64,000 nt of DNA from Candidatus Eremiobacterota bacterium (GCA_019235885.1 JAFAKB010000080.1:62001-126000); one strand, 5' to 3'; positions 8,849-17,730 are shown, counted from the stretch's first letter. Notes: a model not told the origin generated them from the sequence alone. Made by a program: numbers and translations.

Positions 8849-9532
8849 TTACGGCACGATTCGCTTCAGTTCGTCGAGGGTGAATTCGGGCGACTGACAG
8901 AGCGAGATGATCTTGCGTTCGTGCGCGATCACCTTCTCGGCTGCGTCGGGGATCGCGCGCGCGATCTCCGGCGGGATCACCTGGACGCCGTGGCGGTCGG
9001 CGTGGATGAGGTCGCCGGCGCGAATCTGCAGGCCGCCGATCGTTACCGGCGTTCCGAAGTCGACCATGTGCACGTACGCGTGCGAGACCATCACCGAGCC
9101 GGCGAAGTACTGAAAGCCGAGCGCCTCGACTTCGCGCAGGTCGCGCACGCCGCCGTTCGTCACGACGCCTTCGCAGCCCAGCGCGCGGTGGATGTTCGAC
9201 TGCACTTCGCCCCAGAACGCGCCGATGGGCGGATCGTCGAGATCCTGAATGACCGCAACACGCGGCGACCGTGACGCGACGATCGCATCCCACCAGCCGT
9301 GGCGCGAGTAGCTTCCGTTCGCCGGAGCGCTGGCCCGCGCACGCGCCGTCACGGCATAGCCGACCATCACGCCGAACTGTGGGAAGATGCAGCGGATCTC
9401 CGGCGAGGCGAAACCGGCCGTGCGCGGCCGCACATCGAAGGTCTCGATGGCGTTCGCGACCGTGCACGTGTCATAGCGCCGGAGCCGTTCGAGCTCATCG
9501 GCGGTGAGCGGCGTCGTCGGTGTGGCGGCCAT
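8849..9532 (-). CDS. RraA family protein (aldolase-like fold)
   Basis: The protein has 227 aa. The family core is visible: LGCEGVVTNGGVRDLREVEALGF followed by VSHAYVHMVDFGTPVTIGGL and GDLIHADRHGVQVIP. Some RraA-fold proteins are 4-hydroxy-4-methyl-2-oxoglutarate/oxaloacetate aldolases; others regulate RNase E. The GVRD segment holds the Arg and Asp that bind substrate and metal in aldolase members, which favours a metal-dependent aldolase or decarboxylase. The next upstream minus-strand gene is a class III CoA-transferase, so the two may form a small catabolic unit. Convergent with the DUF6600 gene across 117 bp without an obvious terminator. Confidence 0.82.
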   Translation of the reverse strand: MAATPTTPLTADELERLRRYDTCTVANAIETFDVRPRTAGFASPEIRCIFPQFGVMVGYAVTARARASAPANGSYSRHGWWDAIVASRSPRVAVIQDLDDPPIGAFWGEVQSNIHRALGCEGVVTNGGVRDLREVEALGFQYFAGSVMVSHAYVHMVDFGTPVTIGGLQIRAGDLIHADRHGVQVIPPEIARAIPDAAEKVIAHERKIISLCQSPEFTLDELKRIVP

Positions 9533-9573
9533 CGCGCGCTACTACGCCGCGCGAAGGCGTTTGCACTGCGCCG

Positions 9574-10653
9574 CTATCCCGCCTCGACGCCCCAGCGCCG
9601 CAGCGCGTCGTGGCCGCTCTCGTCCGCCGCATTGCGCTCCTCGCCCGGCGTGCGCGAAAAGCGTGGCGCCGCCGCGGGTTGGACGATCCCGTCCAGCTCG
9701 GCATAGACGCCACGCGCGCGCAGGTGCGGGTGCGACGGCGCTTCGTCGAGCGCGAGCACCGGCGCCACGCACGCGTCGGTGCCTTCGAAGAGGGGTGCCC
9801 ACTCGTCTCGGGTCTTGCGCTTGAACGCCGCCGCGAGCTTCTGCGAGGTCGTCGTCCAGTTGTCGTCGGCGCTCGCGCTAATCTCTAAACGGTTGAGCAG
9901 CTCCGCGAAGAATTTCGGCTCGAGCGCGCCGACCGCGACGTAGCGGCCGTCGGCGCATTCGTAGCAGCGGTAATTCGGCGCGTCGCCGCCGAGCAGCCGC
10001 CGGCCGCGCTCGAGTGAAAGCGTGCCTTTTGCGGTCATTCCGTGGAAGAGCGCCATGAGTGAGGCAGCGCCATCGACGACCGCGGCGTCGATCACCTGGC
10101 CCGCACGGGAGCGCTCGCGCTCGTAGAGCGCGGCGACGATCCCGAGCGCGAGGTACAGCGCCCCGCCGCCGAAATCGCCGACGAGGTTCAGCGGCGGAAC
10201 CGGCGGCCCGTTCGCCGGGCCGATCGCGGCCAGCGCGCCGGTGAGCGCGATGTAGTTGATATCGTGCCCGGCGGCGTGCGCGAGCGGACCGCTCTGACCC
10301 CAGCCCGTCATACGGCCGTAGATCAGCCGCGGGTTGCGGCGGAGCGCGACCTCGGGGCCGAGTCCGAGCCGCTCCATCACGCCGGGTCGGAAGCCTTCGA
10401 GCAGCACGTCAGCGTGCTCCAGTGCGGCTAGCGCAAGTTCGAACCCATCCGGCGCTTTCAAATCGAGCGCGAGCATGCTGCGGCCGCGCGTCGTGACCGG
10501 ATCCGCGCGCCTGAAGTAGGGTTCGTCGCCGGCGCGCTCGACGCGGACGACGTCGGCACCGAGATCGGCGAGCAGCATCGCGCAGAACGGCGCTGGCCCG
10601 ATTCCGGCGAACTCCAGCACTCGTACGCCATCGAGCGGTCCACGCATCGGCAC
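9574..10653 (-). CDS. Class III CoA-transferase family protein, alpha-methylacyl-CoA racemase-like
   Basis: The protein has about 359 aa, the typical family length. The N-terminus LDGVRVLEFAGIGPAPFCAM and DLGADVVRVER are CaiB/BaiF hallmarks. GHDINYIALTGAL (His-Asp about 130) and GDFGGGALYLALGI (Asp about 160) match the His and Asp catalytic pair of alpha-methylacyl-CoA racemases rather than the single catalytic Asp of true CoA-transferases. It probably epimerises 2-methylacyl-CoA during branched-chain or isoprenoid lipid breakdown. The start could be GTG 10653 or ATG 10647; neither has a good Shine-Dalgarno. The adjacent downstream gene on the same strand is rraA-like. Confidence 0.85.
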   Translation of the reverse strand: MPMRGPLDGVRVLEFAGIGPAPFCAMLLADLGADVVRVERAGDEPYFRRADPVTTRGRSMLALDLKAPDGFELALAALEHADVLLEGFRPGVMERLGLGPEVALRRNPRLIYGRMTGWGQSGPLAHAAGHDINYIALTGALAAIGPANGPPVPPLNLVGDFGGGALYLALGIVAALYERERSRAGQVIDAAVVDGAASLMALFHGMTAKGTLSLERGRRLLGGDAPNYRCYECADGRYVAVGALEPKFFAELLNRLEISASADDNWTTTSQKLAAAFKRKTRDEWAPLFEGTDACVAPVLALDEAPSHPHLRARGVYAELDGIVQPAAAPRFSRTPGEERNAADESGHDALRRWGVEAG

Positions 10654-10743
10654 GGCTTTGTCGAACGGCGCATGAGGCGCCTGCCGCTACTTGGAGCGCC
10701 GCAGAAAGTCGGAGTCGATGACGTGATGCGGTATAGGGCGTTC

Positions 10744-10983
10744 ATGGACTGCTGCGGAAACCCCGCGTTCGAGCTTGAGGAGGAGCTCGGTCACACCGAG
10801 GGCGTCGATTGGGACCTTGTGCGGTGCACGTCGTGCGGCGCACACGCGCTGCGGCAATGGTCCGAATATGCGTCCGACCGCATCTTTCACGACCCGCTAA
10901 CTACCGAAGAAGCCGACGGCTTCCGCCGCTCCGAAGGCCGCGAACGCATTCTCCTCCTCAAACGCTGGTACAACGACCACTGA
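10744..10983 (+). CDS. Small CxxC-containing protein, unknown function
   Basis: A 79-aa acidic protein, MDCCGNPAFELEEELGH..., with a Cys pair at its N-terminus and a CTSC motif (VRCTSCGAHALRQWSEY) near the middle. This could form a small zinc site. ATG 10744 is preferred because AGGG lies five bases upstream; in-frame ATGs at 10726 and 10672 are alternatives. I do not recognise a family. It is convergent with the RES toxin gene (3-bp gap). Even codon use and a well-placed RBS support a real gene, but there is no functional clue. Confidence 0.5.
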   Translation: MDCCGNPAFELEEELGHTEGVDWDLVRCTSCGAHALRQWSEYASDRIFHDPLTTEEADGFRRSEGRERILLLKRWYNDH

Positions 10984-10986
10984 CCG

Positions 10987-11535
10987 TCAGGTTCTTCGGC
11001 GCGATGGGGATGAGGTGCGCCCTTTAATCCTTGCGCCGGCAGCCATTCCGCGAGCGGCAAGGAGTCGTCGGTCGTACACGAACTCGCGAACGCTGATTGT
11101 CACGCGCTTGAAATCTCGGTGCAGTGGGTTGATCAGAACGTTTCTCTCCGGTGTTTCGATCGGAACGTGAACGGAGGGCACGAGCAGCGCAAGAGACTTT
11201 CCGCTGCGAGTCCACGCGTCACCTAACGCGGCATCGACAGCCGGCGCCGGAACCTCGTCCCAGCCGACCGGAAGGGTTGCGCCGATCTGATCGATCGTCA
11301 GTACGCCGGCATCCGGAAACGTCGCCCTCACGTAGATGAGTGCGGGCGGCGTATCGATGTCGAAGTCGTCGACTTTCACGTGGGCGAGGAATTCTGCCAT
11401 CGCAAGCGTCAGCGTCGTCGATGTGTACGCCATGCGCGTTCCGGGACTCGACCAACGGCCCCCGTACAAGAACGAACCCTCTCCGTCGAGAGGGTCCTTG
11501 GCGAAGACGCGATAACCGATTCGGTAGACGTCCAT
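10987..11535 (-). CDS. RES-domain toxin (NAD-targeting family)
   Basis: The protein has 182 aa. The RES signature region is clear: VYRIGYRVFAKDPLDGEG, GGRWSSPGTRMAYTSTTLTLA and AMAEFLAHV within the first 60 residues. The Arg, Tyr and Ser positions typical of this ADP-ribosyltransferase-like fold are in place. Characterised RES toxins (for example MbcT of Mycobacterium tuberculosis) deplete NAD+. The start ATG overlaps the last base of the antitoxin stop (TGATG), so translation is coupled with antitoxin first. The tail beyond about 165 is basic and low in complexity. Confidence 0.9.
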   Translation of the reverse strand: MDVYRIGYRVFAKDPLDGEGSFLYGGRWSSPGTRMAYTSTTLTLAMAEFLAHVKVDDFDIDTPPALIYVRATFPDAGVLTIDQIGATLPVGWDEVPAPAVDAALGDAWTRSGKSLALLVPSVHVPIETPERNVLINPLHRDFKRVTISVREFVYDRRLLAARGMAAGARIKGRTSSPSRRRT

Positions 11536-11981
11536 CAACTGTACCCGCCCAGCAATGCTCGCCCAAGCACCGCTTCGACTTGGCGTGCGCCGACGTCAGT
11601 CTGCAGCAATCGAATCGGGATCTCACCGCCGAGTGCCGAGTTCGCCCTTAGGAGCCAACGCCCGACGGCCCGCGTCGATCCCAGCGCGACCCGTCCGAGC
11701 GCGATGATCGCACCGAGGCGAACCGCACGTTCGGAATCCACAAAGCCCAGTCGCCCGGCTTGCTTTCGGCGGCCGAGCGTCGTGCGCGAGATTCCGATCC
11801 CTTCGACCACCGTCGTCTCCGGCTGCTCCAACGACTCGATCGCGTGGCGAAAGGCCGAAACCGGTAACCCTTCGTGAATCACCCGATCGAAATCGAAGTA
11901 CGACCGCAGCGAACCTCCGCCGAGGCTCTTTCGGCCGCCGAACACCTTCACCATCTCGTCGAAAGTCACTTGTTGAACCAT
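11535..11981 (-). CDS. Xre/MbcA/ParS-type antitoxin (DUF2384)
   Basis: The protein has 148 aa from the preferred ATG at 11981; an in-frame ATG at 11993 would give 152. The N-terminal half is a helix-turn-helix region (EGIGISRTTLGRRKQAGRL). The C-terminal half is the toxin-binding domain, with AVGRWLLRANSALGGEIPIRLL and GARQVEAVLGR. This is the standard antitoxin of RES pairs and should autorepress the operon. ATG 11993 lies inside the TATAAT box of the apparent promoter, so it would be upstream of the transcript. That favours 11981, which would give an almost leaderless mRNA. Confidence 0.88.
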   Translation of the reverse strand: MVQQVTFDEMVKVFGGRKSLGGGSLRSYFDFDRVIHEGLPVSAFRHAIESLEQPETTVVEGIGISRTTLGRRKQAGRLGFVDSERAVRLGAIIALGRVALGSTRAVGRWLLRANSALGGEIPIRLLQTDVGARQVEAVLGRALLGGYS

Positions 11982-12007
11982 TTGGAGCACCATTATAGCC
12001 CATTTGG
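11978..12007 (-). promoter_or_regulatory. Twin near-palindromic boxes around the RES-Xre promoter
   Basis: The octamer CCATTTGG occurs at 11978-11985 and again at 12000-12007, two helical turns apart (22 bp), on either side of the -10 element. Such paired boxes fit an antitoxin autoregulatory operator. The function is inferred from position. Confidence 0.5.
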
Positions 12008-12021
12008 AACAGAGAAGGCAA
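11992..12021 (-). promoter_or_regulatory. Sigma70-like promoter of the RES-Xre operon
   Basis: On the minus strand TTGCCT (12021-12016), an 18-bp spacer and a perfect TATAAT (11997-11992) form a strong promoter. The expected transcription start is about 11985, four bases before the ATG at 11981. Confidence 0.65.
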
Positions 12022-12024
12022 GCT

Positions 12025-14253
12025 TTACGTTCCCGGGAGAGGCCCGACGTGGAAGACGTACTTCGTGATGAAGCGGTTGAGGGTTGAGGTGGCGGCGGGG
12101 GTGCCGTAGTCGAGGTAGAGCTCGTTGCCGTTTGCCCAGTGGCGGTGGAACGTTGCGGCGAGGTTCGTGCCGGGGGCCGCGAAGCCGCCGTTGCCGTTGA
12201 TTGAGCGCAGCGAAACCGAGAAGTTCGCGTCGCGCCCGAGCGAGGCGCCGATGCCGACGCGGCGCAGGAACTGCGAGTCGAGCGCGCCCGTTGCGAACGA
12301 GCGTTCCCAGGTGCCGTCGTACTCCAGCGTGAGCGCGAAGCGCCCGGCGAGCGGCCGCGACGTCGTCGAGCTGAACTGGTGCAGCATCACGCCGCCGAAC
12401 GGACCCCACGAATAGCTCCAGTCGACCGGCGCCGGCGTCCCGTCGCGGTAGCCGAAGCCGGCGTTGAAGAAGTTGAAGCGGTCGGTGCGCCCGTTCAGGT
12501 AGCACGGCGCGCCGGTGAACGCGCTGCGAAAGAGCACGGGTCCGCTGCAGTTCGGTCCGGCGGGCACGTCGTAGCTGCGCAGCACGCCGGTCTGCGGCCC
12601 GAAACCGTTCAAGCTGAGCCCGTTCTTGAACGTCGCGTTCAGCGTCACCGACGTGTCCGCTTGATGCACCGCCCCCGAGCGATCGGTATAGCGGTCGCCG
12701 TACACCGAGAGGAACCAGTTCTTCACCCACGTTCCGTTGCCGAGCAGGTTGATCGTCGCGTTCGGGCCGCGGATGTCCGAGTTCGTCGTGAAGCCGTCGA
12801 GCGGGTCGTAGTGCGGGCTCACGTCGACGTAGCCGAGGTTCACCTCGTAGTTCGGCTTGTGCACGTCGACGAACGCGTTGCTGCTGTGCGCGACGCCGCC
12901 GCGCGCCGTTCCCTGCTCGACCGCGGTGTCGGCGAGCCAGACGAACCCGCTCTTCAGGTTGCGCCCTTCCGTGCCGAATTCCGAGGTCTCGTCGCTGCCG
13001 ATCGCGCTGTGGTGCGCTAGCACGCCGTCGGCCCAGTACAGAAATGTGCGGTCCGGAAGCGAGTGCTTGAAGCCGTATGCGACATCGTCGAACAGACTGG
13101 CGTTCGTGATGTCGTAGCCGCGCGCGCTGAGCACGCCGAAGCTGTCGTTGCCGTGCGTCCCTTCGATCTTCGCGCCGCGGTCGAACGGGCCGATGCCGGG
13201 CGAGTAGAAGATCAGGTTCGGCGGCGCGACGAAGCCGCCGACCGGCGCCGGGTTCGGGTTCAGAAACGCCGCGCCTTGCGCGAAGAACGGCCGGTACTCG
13301 ACGAGCGCGCGGCGGAACTCTTGCGGCGCGATCGTCTGTTGGTCGATCTCGACGTTCGAGAAATCCGGCGCCAGCGTGCCGACGAAGGTGATCGTGTCGG
13401 TCAGCGGCACGGCGAGGTCGATGCCGAGCGTGCGCGCGCGCTCGCTGCGAAACGACTGATCGGCCTGCTGAAACTGCGCGCGGTCACGGCCGGCGCTGCC
13501 GAGCGCGTAGACGTCCGCGCGCGGCGTGTGCGCGGCGCCGCCGATCTTGTTCAGCGCGAACGGCTGCAGCCACGGCCAGAAGCGCGCGTCGACGAAGTTC
13601 GGCCAGCCGACGCCGATCGGGCCGTCGTTCATGATCCCGTCGAACGCCCAGGTGAGGTGCTCGCCGGTCGCGGCGAGCCCGCGCACGAAGTTGATCCGCC
13701 AGCGCTGCCGGCCCGCGTGCAGGCGCAGCGCGTTCAGCGGGATCACCAGCACGGCGTCCCAGCTTTGGCCGGAGATTCGCGCGGCCGCGTTCCAGGCCGG
13801 CGCGTAGCGCGCGTTCTCGCTCGCCTGCTGGTAGCGTGTCCCGCGCGGCGTCGTCTCGAAGTAGTAGACCTGCGAGCCGCTCCCGCCCGGGTCGATCCCG
13901 ATCCCGACGAAGTCGTCGATCCCGAAGCCGACCCCGTTCGTCGTCTGGCTGGCCGCGATCGCGATCCCCGGCTGCTCGGCGTGGAACGCGACGTACAGCG
14001 CGCGGTCGTCGTAGAGCAGGTACGCGGTCGTCGCGACGGGCGCTGCGCGGCGGGTGGTGAGGTCGGCGAAGGCAGGCGCGACGGCAATCTTCCCCGCTTG
14101 CCAGCCCGGGTCGGCGAGCGTCGGGTCGAGCGGGAGCGGCTGCGCGGCGCGCGCGACGGGGACCGTGTCGGCGGCGCTCGTCGTCGCGCCGAGCGGCGCG
14201 GCGCAGCAGACTGCCAGCACGGCGGCGAACAGGGAGGTCGTGGTGACTCGCAT
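12025..14253 (-). CDS. Outer-membrane DUF5916 protein with CBM9-like N-terminal domain
   Basis: The protein has 742 aa. A signal peptide ends near ATTSA. A carbohydrate-binding-family-9-like domain covers about 35-220 (ADPGWQAGKIAVAP, LLYDDRALYVAFHA, DDFVGIGIDP, WDAVLVIPLNALR). The remaining two thirds consist of alternating beta strands with many aromatic residues (FAQGAAFLNP, NPNYEVNLGYVDVSP-like strands), a probable outer-membrane beta barrel of the DUF5916 type. Such proteins are common in environmental diderms and are thought to handle carbohydrate or metabolite at the cell surface; the substrate is unknown. Its ATG overlaps the divergent regulator's start by 11 bp. Confidence 0.8.
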   Translation of the reverse strand: MRVTTTSLFAAVLAVCCAAPLGATTSAADTVPVARAAQPLPLDPTLADPGWQAGKIAVAPAFADLTTRRAAPVATTAYLLYDDRALYVAFHAEQPGIAIAASQTTNGVGFGIDDFVGIGIDPGGSGSQVYYFETTPRGTRYQQASENARYAPAWNAAARISGQSWDAVLVIPLNALRLHAGRQRWRINFVRGLAATGEHLTWAFDGIMNDGPIGVGWPNFVDARFWPWLQPFALNKIGGAAHTPRADVYALGSAGRDRAQFQQADQSFRSERARTLGIDLAVPLTDTITFVGTLAPDFSNVEIDQQTIAPQEFRRALVEYRPFFAQGAAFLNPNPAPVGGFVAPPNLIFYSPGIGPFDRGAKIEGTHGNDSFGVLSARGYDITNASLFDDVAYGFKHSLPDRTFLYWADGVLAHHSAIGSDETSEFGTEGRNLKSGFVWLADTAVEQGTARGGVAHSSNAFVDVHKPNYEVNLGYVDVSPHYDPLDGFTTNSDIRGPNATINLLGNGTWVKNWFLSVYGDRYTDRSGAVHQADTSVTLNATFKNGLSLNGFGPQTGVLRSYDVPAGPNCSGPVLFRSAFTGAPCYLNGRTDRFNFFNAGFGYRDGTPAPVDWSYSWGPFGGVMLHQFSSTTSRPLAGRFALTLEYDGTWERSFATGALDSQFLRRVGIGASLGRDANFSVSLRSINGNGGFAAPGTNLAATFHRHWANGNELYLDYGTPAATSTLNRFITKYVFHVGPLPGT

Positions 14254-15709
14254 CGGTGCGCCGATCGTCGCAGAGACCGCGCGGCCGAATCTTCAAGAAG
14301 TTTTCAAACGCTACGCTTTCGGCCCGTTCGTGCTCGACGCGCGGCGCGAGGTGCTGTGCGCGGGCGGCGTGCCGCTCCCGCTCGGACCGCGCGCCGTCGC
14401 GACGCTGGCCGCGCTCGTCGAGCGCGCCGGCGAGGTAGTGACCAAGGACGAGCTGCTCGACCGGGTCTGGCCCAGCGAGGACGTGAACGAAAGCAACGTC
14501 GCGCAGAGCGTCTACCTGTTGCGCAAGGCGCTGCGCGAGCACGGTGTCACCGGCGCGATTGCCACCGTCGCGCGCCGCGGCTATCGCTTCACGGCCGCGG
14601 TCGAGCTGCTCGCCGAGCCGCAGCGCCCGCCGATTCCGATCCGGCTCGCCGGCGAGGCGGCGCCGGTCGGCGGTCGCGTGCGCCGCTGGCTCTCGGCGGC
14701 GGTCGCGCTCGCGTTGCTGATGCTCGCGGGCGTTCCGGCGGCGCGGGCGGTCTCGCACCCGCCGCCGCTGTCCGCACGCGGCGCGGAGCTGTACCGGCTC
14801 GGGCGCTATTACTGGAACCTGCGCACTCCGCTCGGCCTGGCGACCAGCACGCGTCTGTTCCACGGCGTCGTCGCGAGCGACCCGCGCAGCCCGCTCGGGC
14901 ACGCCGGGCTCGCCGACGCCGCGCTGATGACCGCCGACTACGAGCACCCGCACGCGCGCGTGGCGGCGTTGTACGCGCAGGCGCGGCGCGAGATCGCCGC
15001 CGCGCTCGCGCTCGACCGCGGCTCGGCGGTCGCCCACGCGTCGCTCGGGATGTTGCGCTATGCCGCGAACCACGACGAGTCGGGGTCCGAGGCGGAATTC
15101 CGGCGCGCGATCGAGCTCGATCCGAACTATGCGATCGCGCACCACTGGTACGGCACGACGCTGCTCGAGCGCGGCCGGCTCGCCGAGGCGACCCGCGAGC
15201 TGCACGCGGCCGCGGCGCTCGACCCGGTCTCGTCGGCGACCGGCGGCTGGCTCGCCGAGGCGTCGTACTACGGCGGGCGCTATCGCGATGCGATCACGTA
15301 CGCGCGCCGCGCGCTCGACCTCGACCCGCACCGCGCCGGCGCGCTGCGCCGCCTCGGCCTCGCCTACGAGCTCACCGGCGACGTCCGGCGCGCGATCGAG
15401 ACGTTCCAGCGCATGCGCGTCAGCGGCCCGGACGCCGGCTACGCGCCGGCGCTGCTCGCCGAAGCGTACGCGCGCGCCGGCCGGCGCGCCGCGGCGCGCG
15501 CGGAGCTGCGCGACGCGGTCCGGCTTCATCCGCGCGACGGCGACACCGCGCTGGCGATGCTGGCGCTGGGCGAACGCGAGCGCGGCCTCGCGATCCTCGC
15601 CGTGATGCGGCCCGACTCATCGGACTATCGCGCGCTCGTCGATCCGCGCCTCGCACCGTTCCGCGACGCGCTGCGCGAGCGCGCGCGGCGTCTCAAACAC
15701 CAAGGCTGA
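14243..15709 (+). CDS. Winged-helix (OmpR/CadC-type) regulator with TPR sensory domain
   Basis: The protein has about 488 aa. An OmpR-type winged helix occupies about 20-105 (FVLDARREVLCAGG, ELLDRVWPSEDVNESNVAQS, VARRGYRF). It is followed by one transmembrane segment near 150-170 (LSAAVALALLMLAG) and a TPR-rich C-terminus (AEFRRAIELDPNYAIAHHWY, ALDLDPHRAGALRRLG). This is the ToxR/CadC plan: cytoplasmic DNA-binding, periplasmic sensing. GTG 14243 is supported by AGGGAGG five bases upstream, and no other start lies near the domain. It is divergent from, and overlaps, the DUF5916 gene, which is a plausible target. Confidence 0.82.
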   Translation: MTRIGAPIVAETARPNLQEVFKRYAFGPFVLDARREVLCAGGVPLPLGPRAVATLAALVERAGEVVTKDELLDRVWPSEDVNESNVAQSVYLLRKALREHGVTGAIATVARRGYRFTAAVELLAEPQRPPIPIRLAGEAAPVGGRVRRWLSAAVALALLMLAGVPAARAVSHPPPLSARGAELYRLGRYYWNLRTPLGLATSTRLFHGVVASDPRSPLGHAGLADAALMTADYEHPHARVAALYAQARREIAAALALDRGSAVAHASLGMLRYAANHDESGSEAEFRRAIELDPNYAIAHHWYGTTLLERGRLAEATRELHAAAALDPVSSATGGWLAEASYYGGRYRDAITYARRALDLDPHRAGALRRLGLAYELTGDVRRAIETFQRMRVSGPDAGYAPALLAEAYARAGRRAAARAELRDAVRLHPRDGDTALAMLALGERERGLAILAVMRPDSSDYRALVDPRLAPFRDALRERARRLKHQG

Positions 15710-15884
15710 TCTCACAATGCTCGGTTCCGTTGTGCTGCTGAGCGCAAGCATTCGTTTCGCGCAAGGGGACAATTTTTGAACGAGATCGCTCGACGGCACG
15801 GGACGATTCCTCAGCAACGTCTAAGACGGAAACGGTAGCGTCGCTGCTACACCGCGCGCTCGCGTCTCGTAGGGAGATCTCTCC

Positions 15885-16838
15885 ATGATCGAACTGCCCT
15901 CCGGACCAGTCGTCGTCGAAGAACGACTCGCCCTGCTCGAGGATCCGGACCTTGCGGCGCGATTGTTACGCGAGAATCCGGCGCTCTTCGCCGCCGAGCC
16001 GCCGCGCACGCAGCGCGAAGTGCTCGCGTGGACGACGCGCAAGCTCGGGACGGCGGTGCTCGCCGTCACCGCGGTGATCTCGATCGTCGCCGGATACGCC
16101 GTCAGTGAGATGACGCGCAAGCACGACACGGCCCGTATGCCGACGGCGCACCCGGCGGCCGCGACGCTCCCGCTCCGCCACGCGCAGACCGCGCCGCAGC
16201 GTCATGTCGTCGCGCGACCGGCCGCGCGCGTCGCGCACCATCCCGCGACCGCGGGCCATCCGGCCGCGATCGTTCATCCGATTGCTGCGGCGCCGCACTA
16301 TGCGATTCCGGTGCAGCACGCGAGCGCGCCGGTTGTCGTCTATCATCGTCCGATTGCTGCGCATCCCGGAGTCGACCGCGAAGCGCTCGCGTTCCGCGCG
16401 CACGAGCGCGCGCAAGCCGCGCAGGCGGCGCAACTCAAGGCGTGGGCGGCGGAACAACACGCCATCGCGTCGCGCGCCGCCGCACGCGCCGCGCAAGCGC
16501 GTGCCGCACGCGAGCAAGGCGCCGTGCGCACAGAAGCCGCGCCTCAAGCGCGTCCGCGCACGGAGACCGCGACCGCGAGTGCGCCGACGACGCGCACCGA
16601 CACCGGCGCGACCAACTCGCCGCTCGACACGGCACCGCCCGGCGGAAACGCGGGCACGAAGCCGCCGCCGAGCAATCCCAGCGGCGGCTGGAGCGATCGT
16701 CTGCCGAACCCCGGCACGCTGGGCGGCGTGATCGGTCGGGTGATCGGCGTCCCGCGCGACTCGTGCACGCCGCGCGGCGGCCGCACCGGGATCGTCATGC
16801 AAGCGGTTCAGCAGATTCTCTTATCGCAGCAGCACTAA
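15885..16838 (+). CDS. Single-pass membrane protein, His/Ala/Pro-rich, unknown function
   Basis: The protein has 317 aa. The first 45 residues are acidic and Leu-rich (RLALLEDPDLAARLLRENP). One transmembrane helix follows (LGTAVLAVTAVISIVAGYAV, about 54-73). The rest is low-complexity and probably extracytoplasmic: His/Pro/Ala to about 160, an Ala/Gln/Arg coiled-coil-like stretch (RAHERAQAAQAAQLKAWAAE), and a Thr/Pro-rich linker. AGGGAGA upstream of the ATG supports the start. The final TAA overlaps the stop of the convergent FGE gene. No family recognised. Confidence 0.55.
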   Translation: MIELPSGPVVVEERLALLEDPDLAARLLRENPALFAAEPPRTQREVLAWTTRKLGTAVLAVTAVISIVAGYAVSEMTRKHDTARMPTAHPAAATLPLRHAQTAPQRHVVARPAARVAHHPATAGHPAAIVHPIAAAPHYAIPVQHASAPVVVYHRPIAAHPGVDREALAFRAHERAQAAQAAQLKAWAAEQHAIASRAAARAAQARAAREQGAVRTEAAPQARPRTETATASAPTTRTDTGATNSPLDTAPPGGNAGTKPPPSNPSGGWSDRLPNPGTLGGVIGRVIGVPRDSCTPRGGRTGIVMQAVQQILLSQQH

Positions 16839-17722
16839 CCGCTGCGCACGCAGCGGAAGCCTAGGTGGCTCATTCCGGTGTCGATCATTTGCGGCATGCG
16901 GGCTGCTGGGCGGAAGCGCAGGCAGTAGTTCGGCGCGCACAGGTGTGAGCCGCCCTTGAGAACTTTGCGCGGGATGCGAATCTCGGGCGAGCTTTCGTCG
17001 TAGCTTTCGTCGACCGGCGAGCAGCACGGCGAGCGCGGCACGCCCGGCTGCGCGCGATACCAGTCGCACGTCCACTCCCACGCGTTTCCCGCCATGTCGT
17101 ACAAGCCGTAGCCGTTCGGCGGAAACGCGCCGTACGGCGAGGTGCGTGCGTAGCCGTCGCGCAGCGTGTTCTGCCACGGGAACTCGCCTTGCCACGTGTT
17201 CGCCATGATCGTTCCGCCCGGCTCGCGCTCGTCGCCCCAGGTGAACGCCTTCCCTTCCAGCCCGCCGCGCGCGGCAAATTCCCATTCCGCTTCGGTCGGC
17301 AACGATTTGTCCGCCCACGCCGCGTACGCTTCGCAGTCTTCGTACGCGACGTGCACGACCGGATGATCCTCCAAGCCGTCAACGGAGCTCTCCGGGCCTT
17401 GCGGATGACGCCACTGCGCGCCGGGGACGTAGTGCCACCAATTGCGCGAGTCGCTCAGATCGACCGGACCTTCGGTCTGCTTGAACACGAGCGAGCCGGC
17501 AGGATAGCTCTGCACCGGCGCGCCGGGAATTTGCGCGAGCTCGAGCGGCCGTTCCGCGACCGTGACGTATCCGGTCGCTGCGACGAACCGCTCGAACTCG
17601 GCGTTGGTGACATGGTGCCGGTCGATGAAGAACGCATCGACGCGCTCGCGCCGCACGGGGCGTTCCTCGGGATAGAACGCCTCCGAGCCCATGAGAAACT
17701 CGCCTCCGGCGAGCCGGACCAT
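16835..17722 (-). CDS. Formylglycine-generating-enzyme family protein (SUMF1/FGE)
   Basis: The protein has 295 aa. The N-terminus GGEFLMGSEAFYPEERPVR and the central LPTEAEWEFAARGG, TWGDEREPGG and GYGLYDMAGNAWEWTCDWY are FGE-sulfatase-domain motifs. The C-terminus has GGSHLC-APNYC (Cys262 and Cys267) and HLGFRCVRSG. The two cysteines spaced C-x4-C correspond to the copper-binding pair of active FGE, which converts Cys to formylglycine in sulfatases. Most non-catalytic relatives (EgtB- or PvdO-like) lack this pair. No sulfatase is in the window. It is downstream of the VOC gene (8-bp gap) and probably co-transcribed with it. Confidence 0.85.
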   Translation of the reverse strand: MVRLAGGEFLMGSEAFYPEERPVRRERVDAFFIDRHHVTNAEFERFVAATGYVTVAERPLELAQIPGAPVQSYPAGSLVFKQTEGPVDLSDSRNWWHYVPGAQWRHPQGPESSVDGLEDHPVVHVAYEDCEAYAAWADKSLPTEAEWEFAARGGLEGKAFTWGDEREPGGTIMANTWQGEFPWQNTLRDGYARTSPYGAFPPNGYGLYDMAGNAWEWTCDWYRAQPGVPRSPCCSPVDESYDESSPEIRIPRKVLKGGSHLCAPNYCLRFRPAARMPQMIDTGMSHLGFRCVRSG

Positions 17723-17730
17723 GTCGTCTT

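Noticed and set aside
10440-10460. tRNA-like T-loop (GGGTTCGAACTTG on the minus strand)
   Set aside because: It lies within the CoA-transferase frame and no acceptor stem or anticodon arm can be drawn around it.
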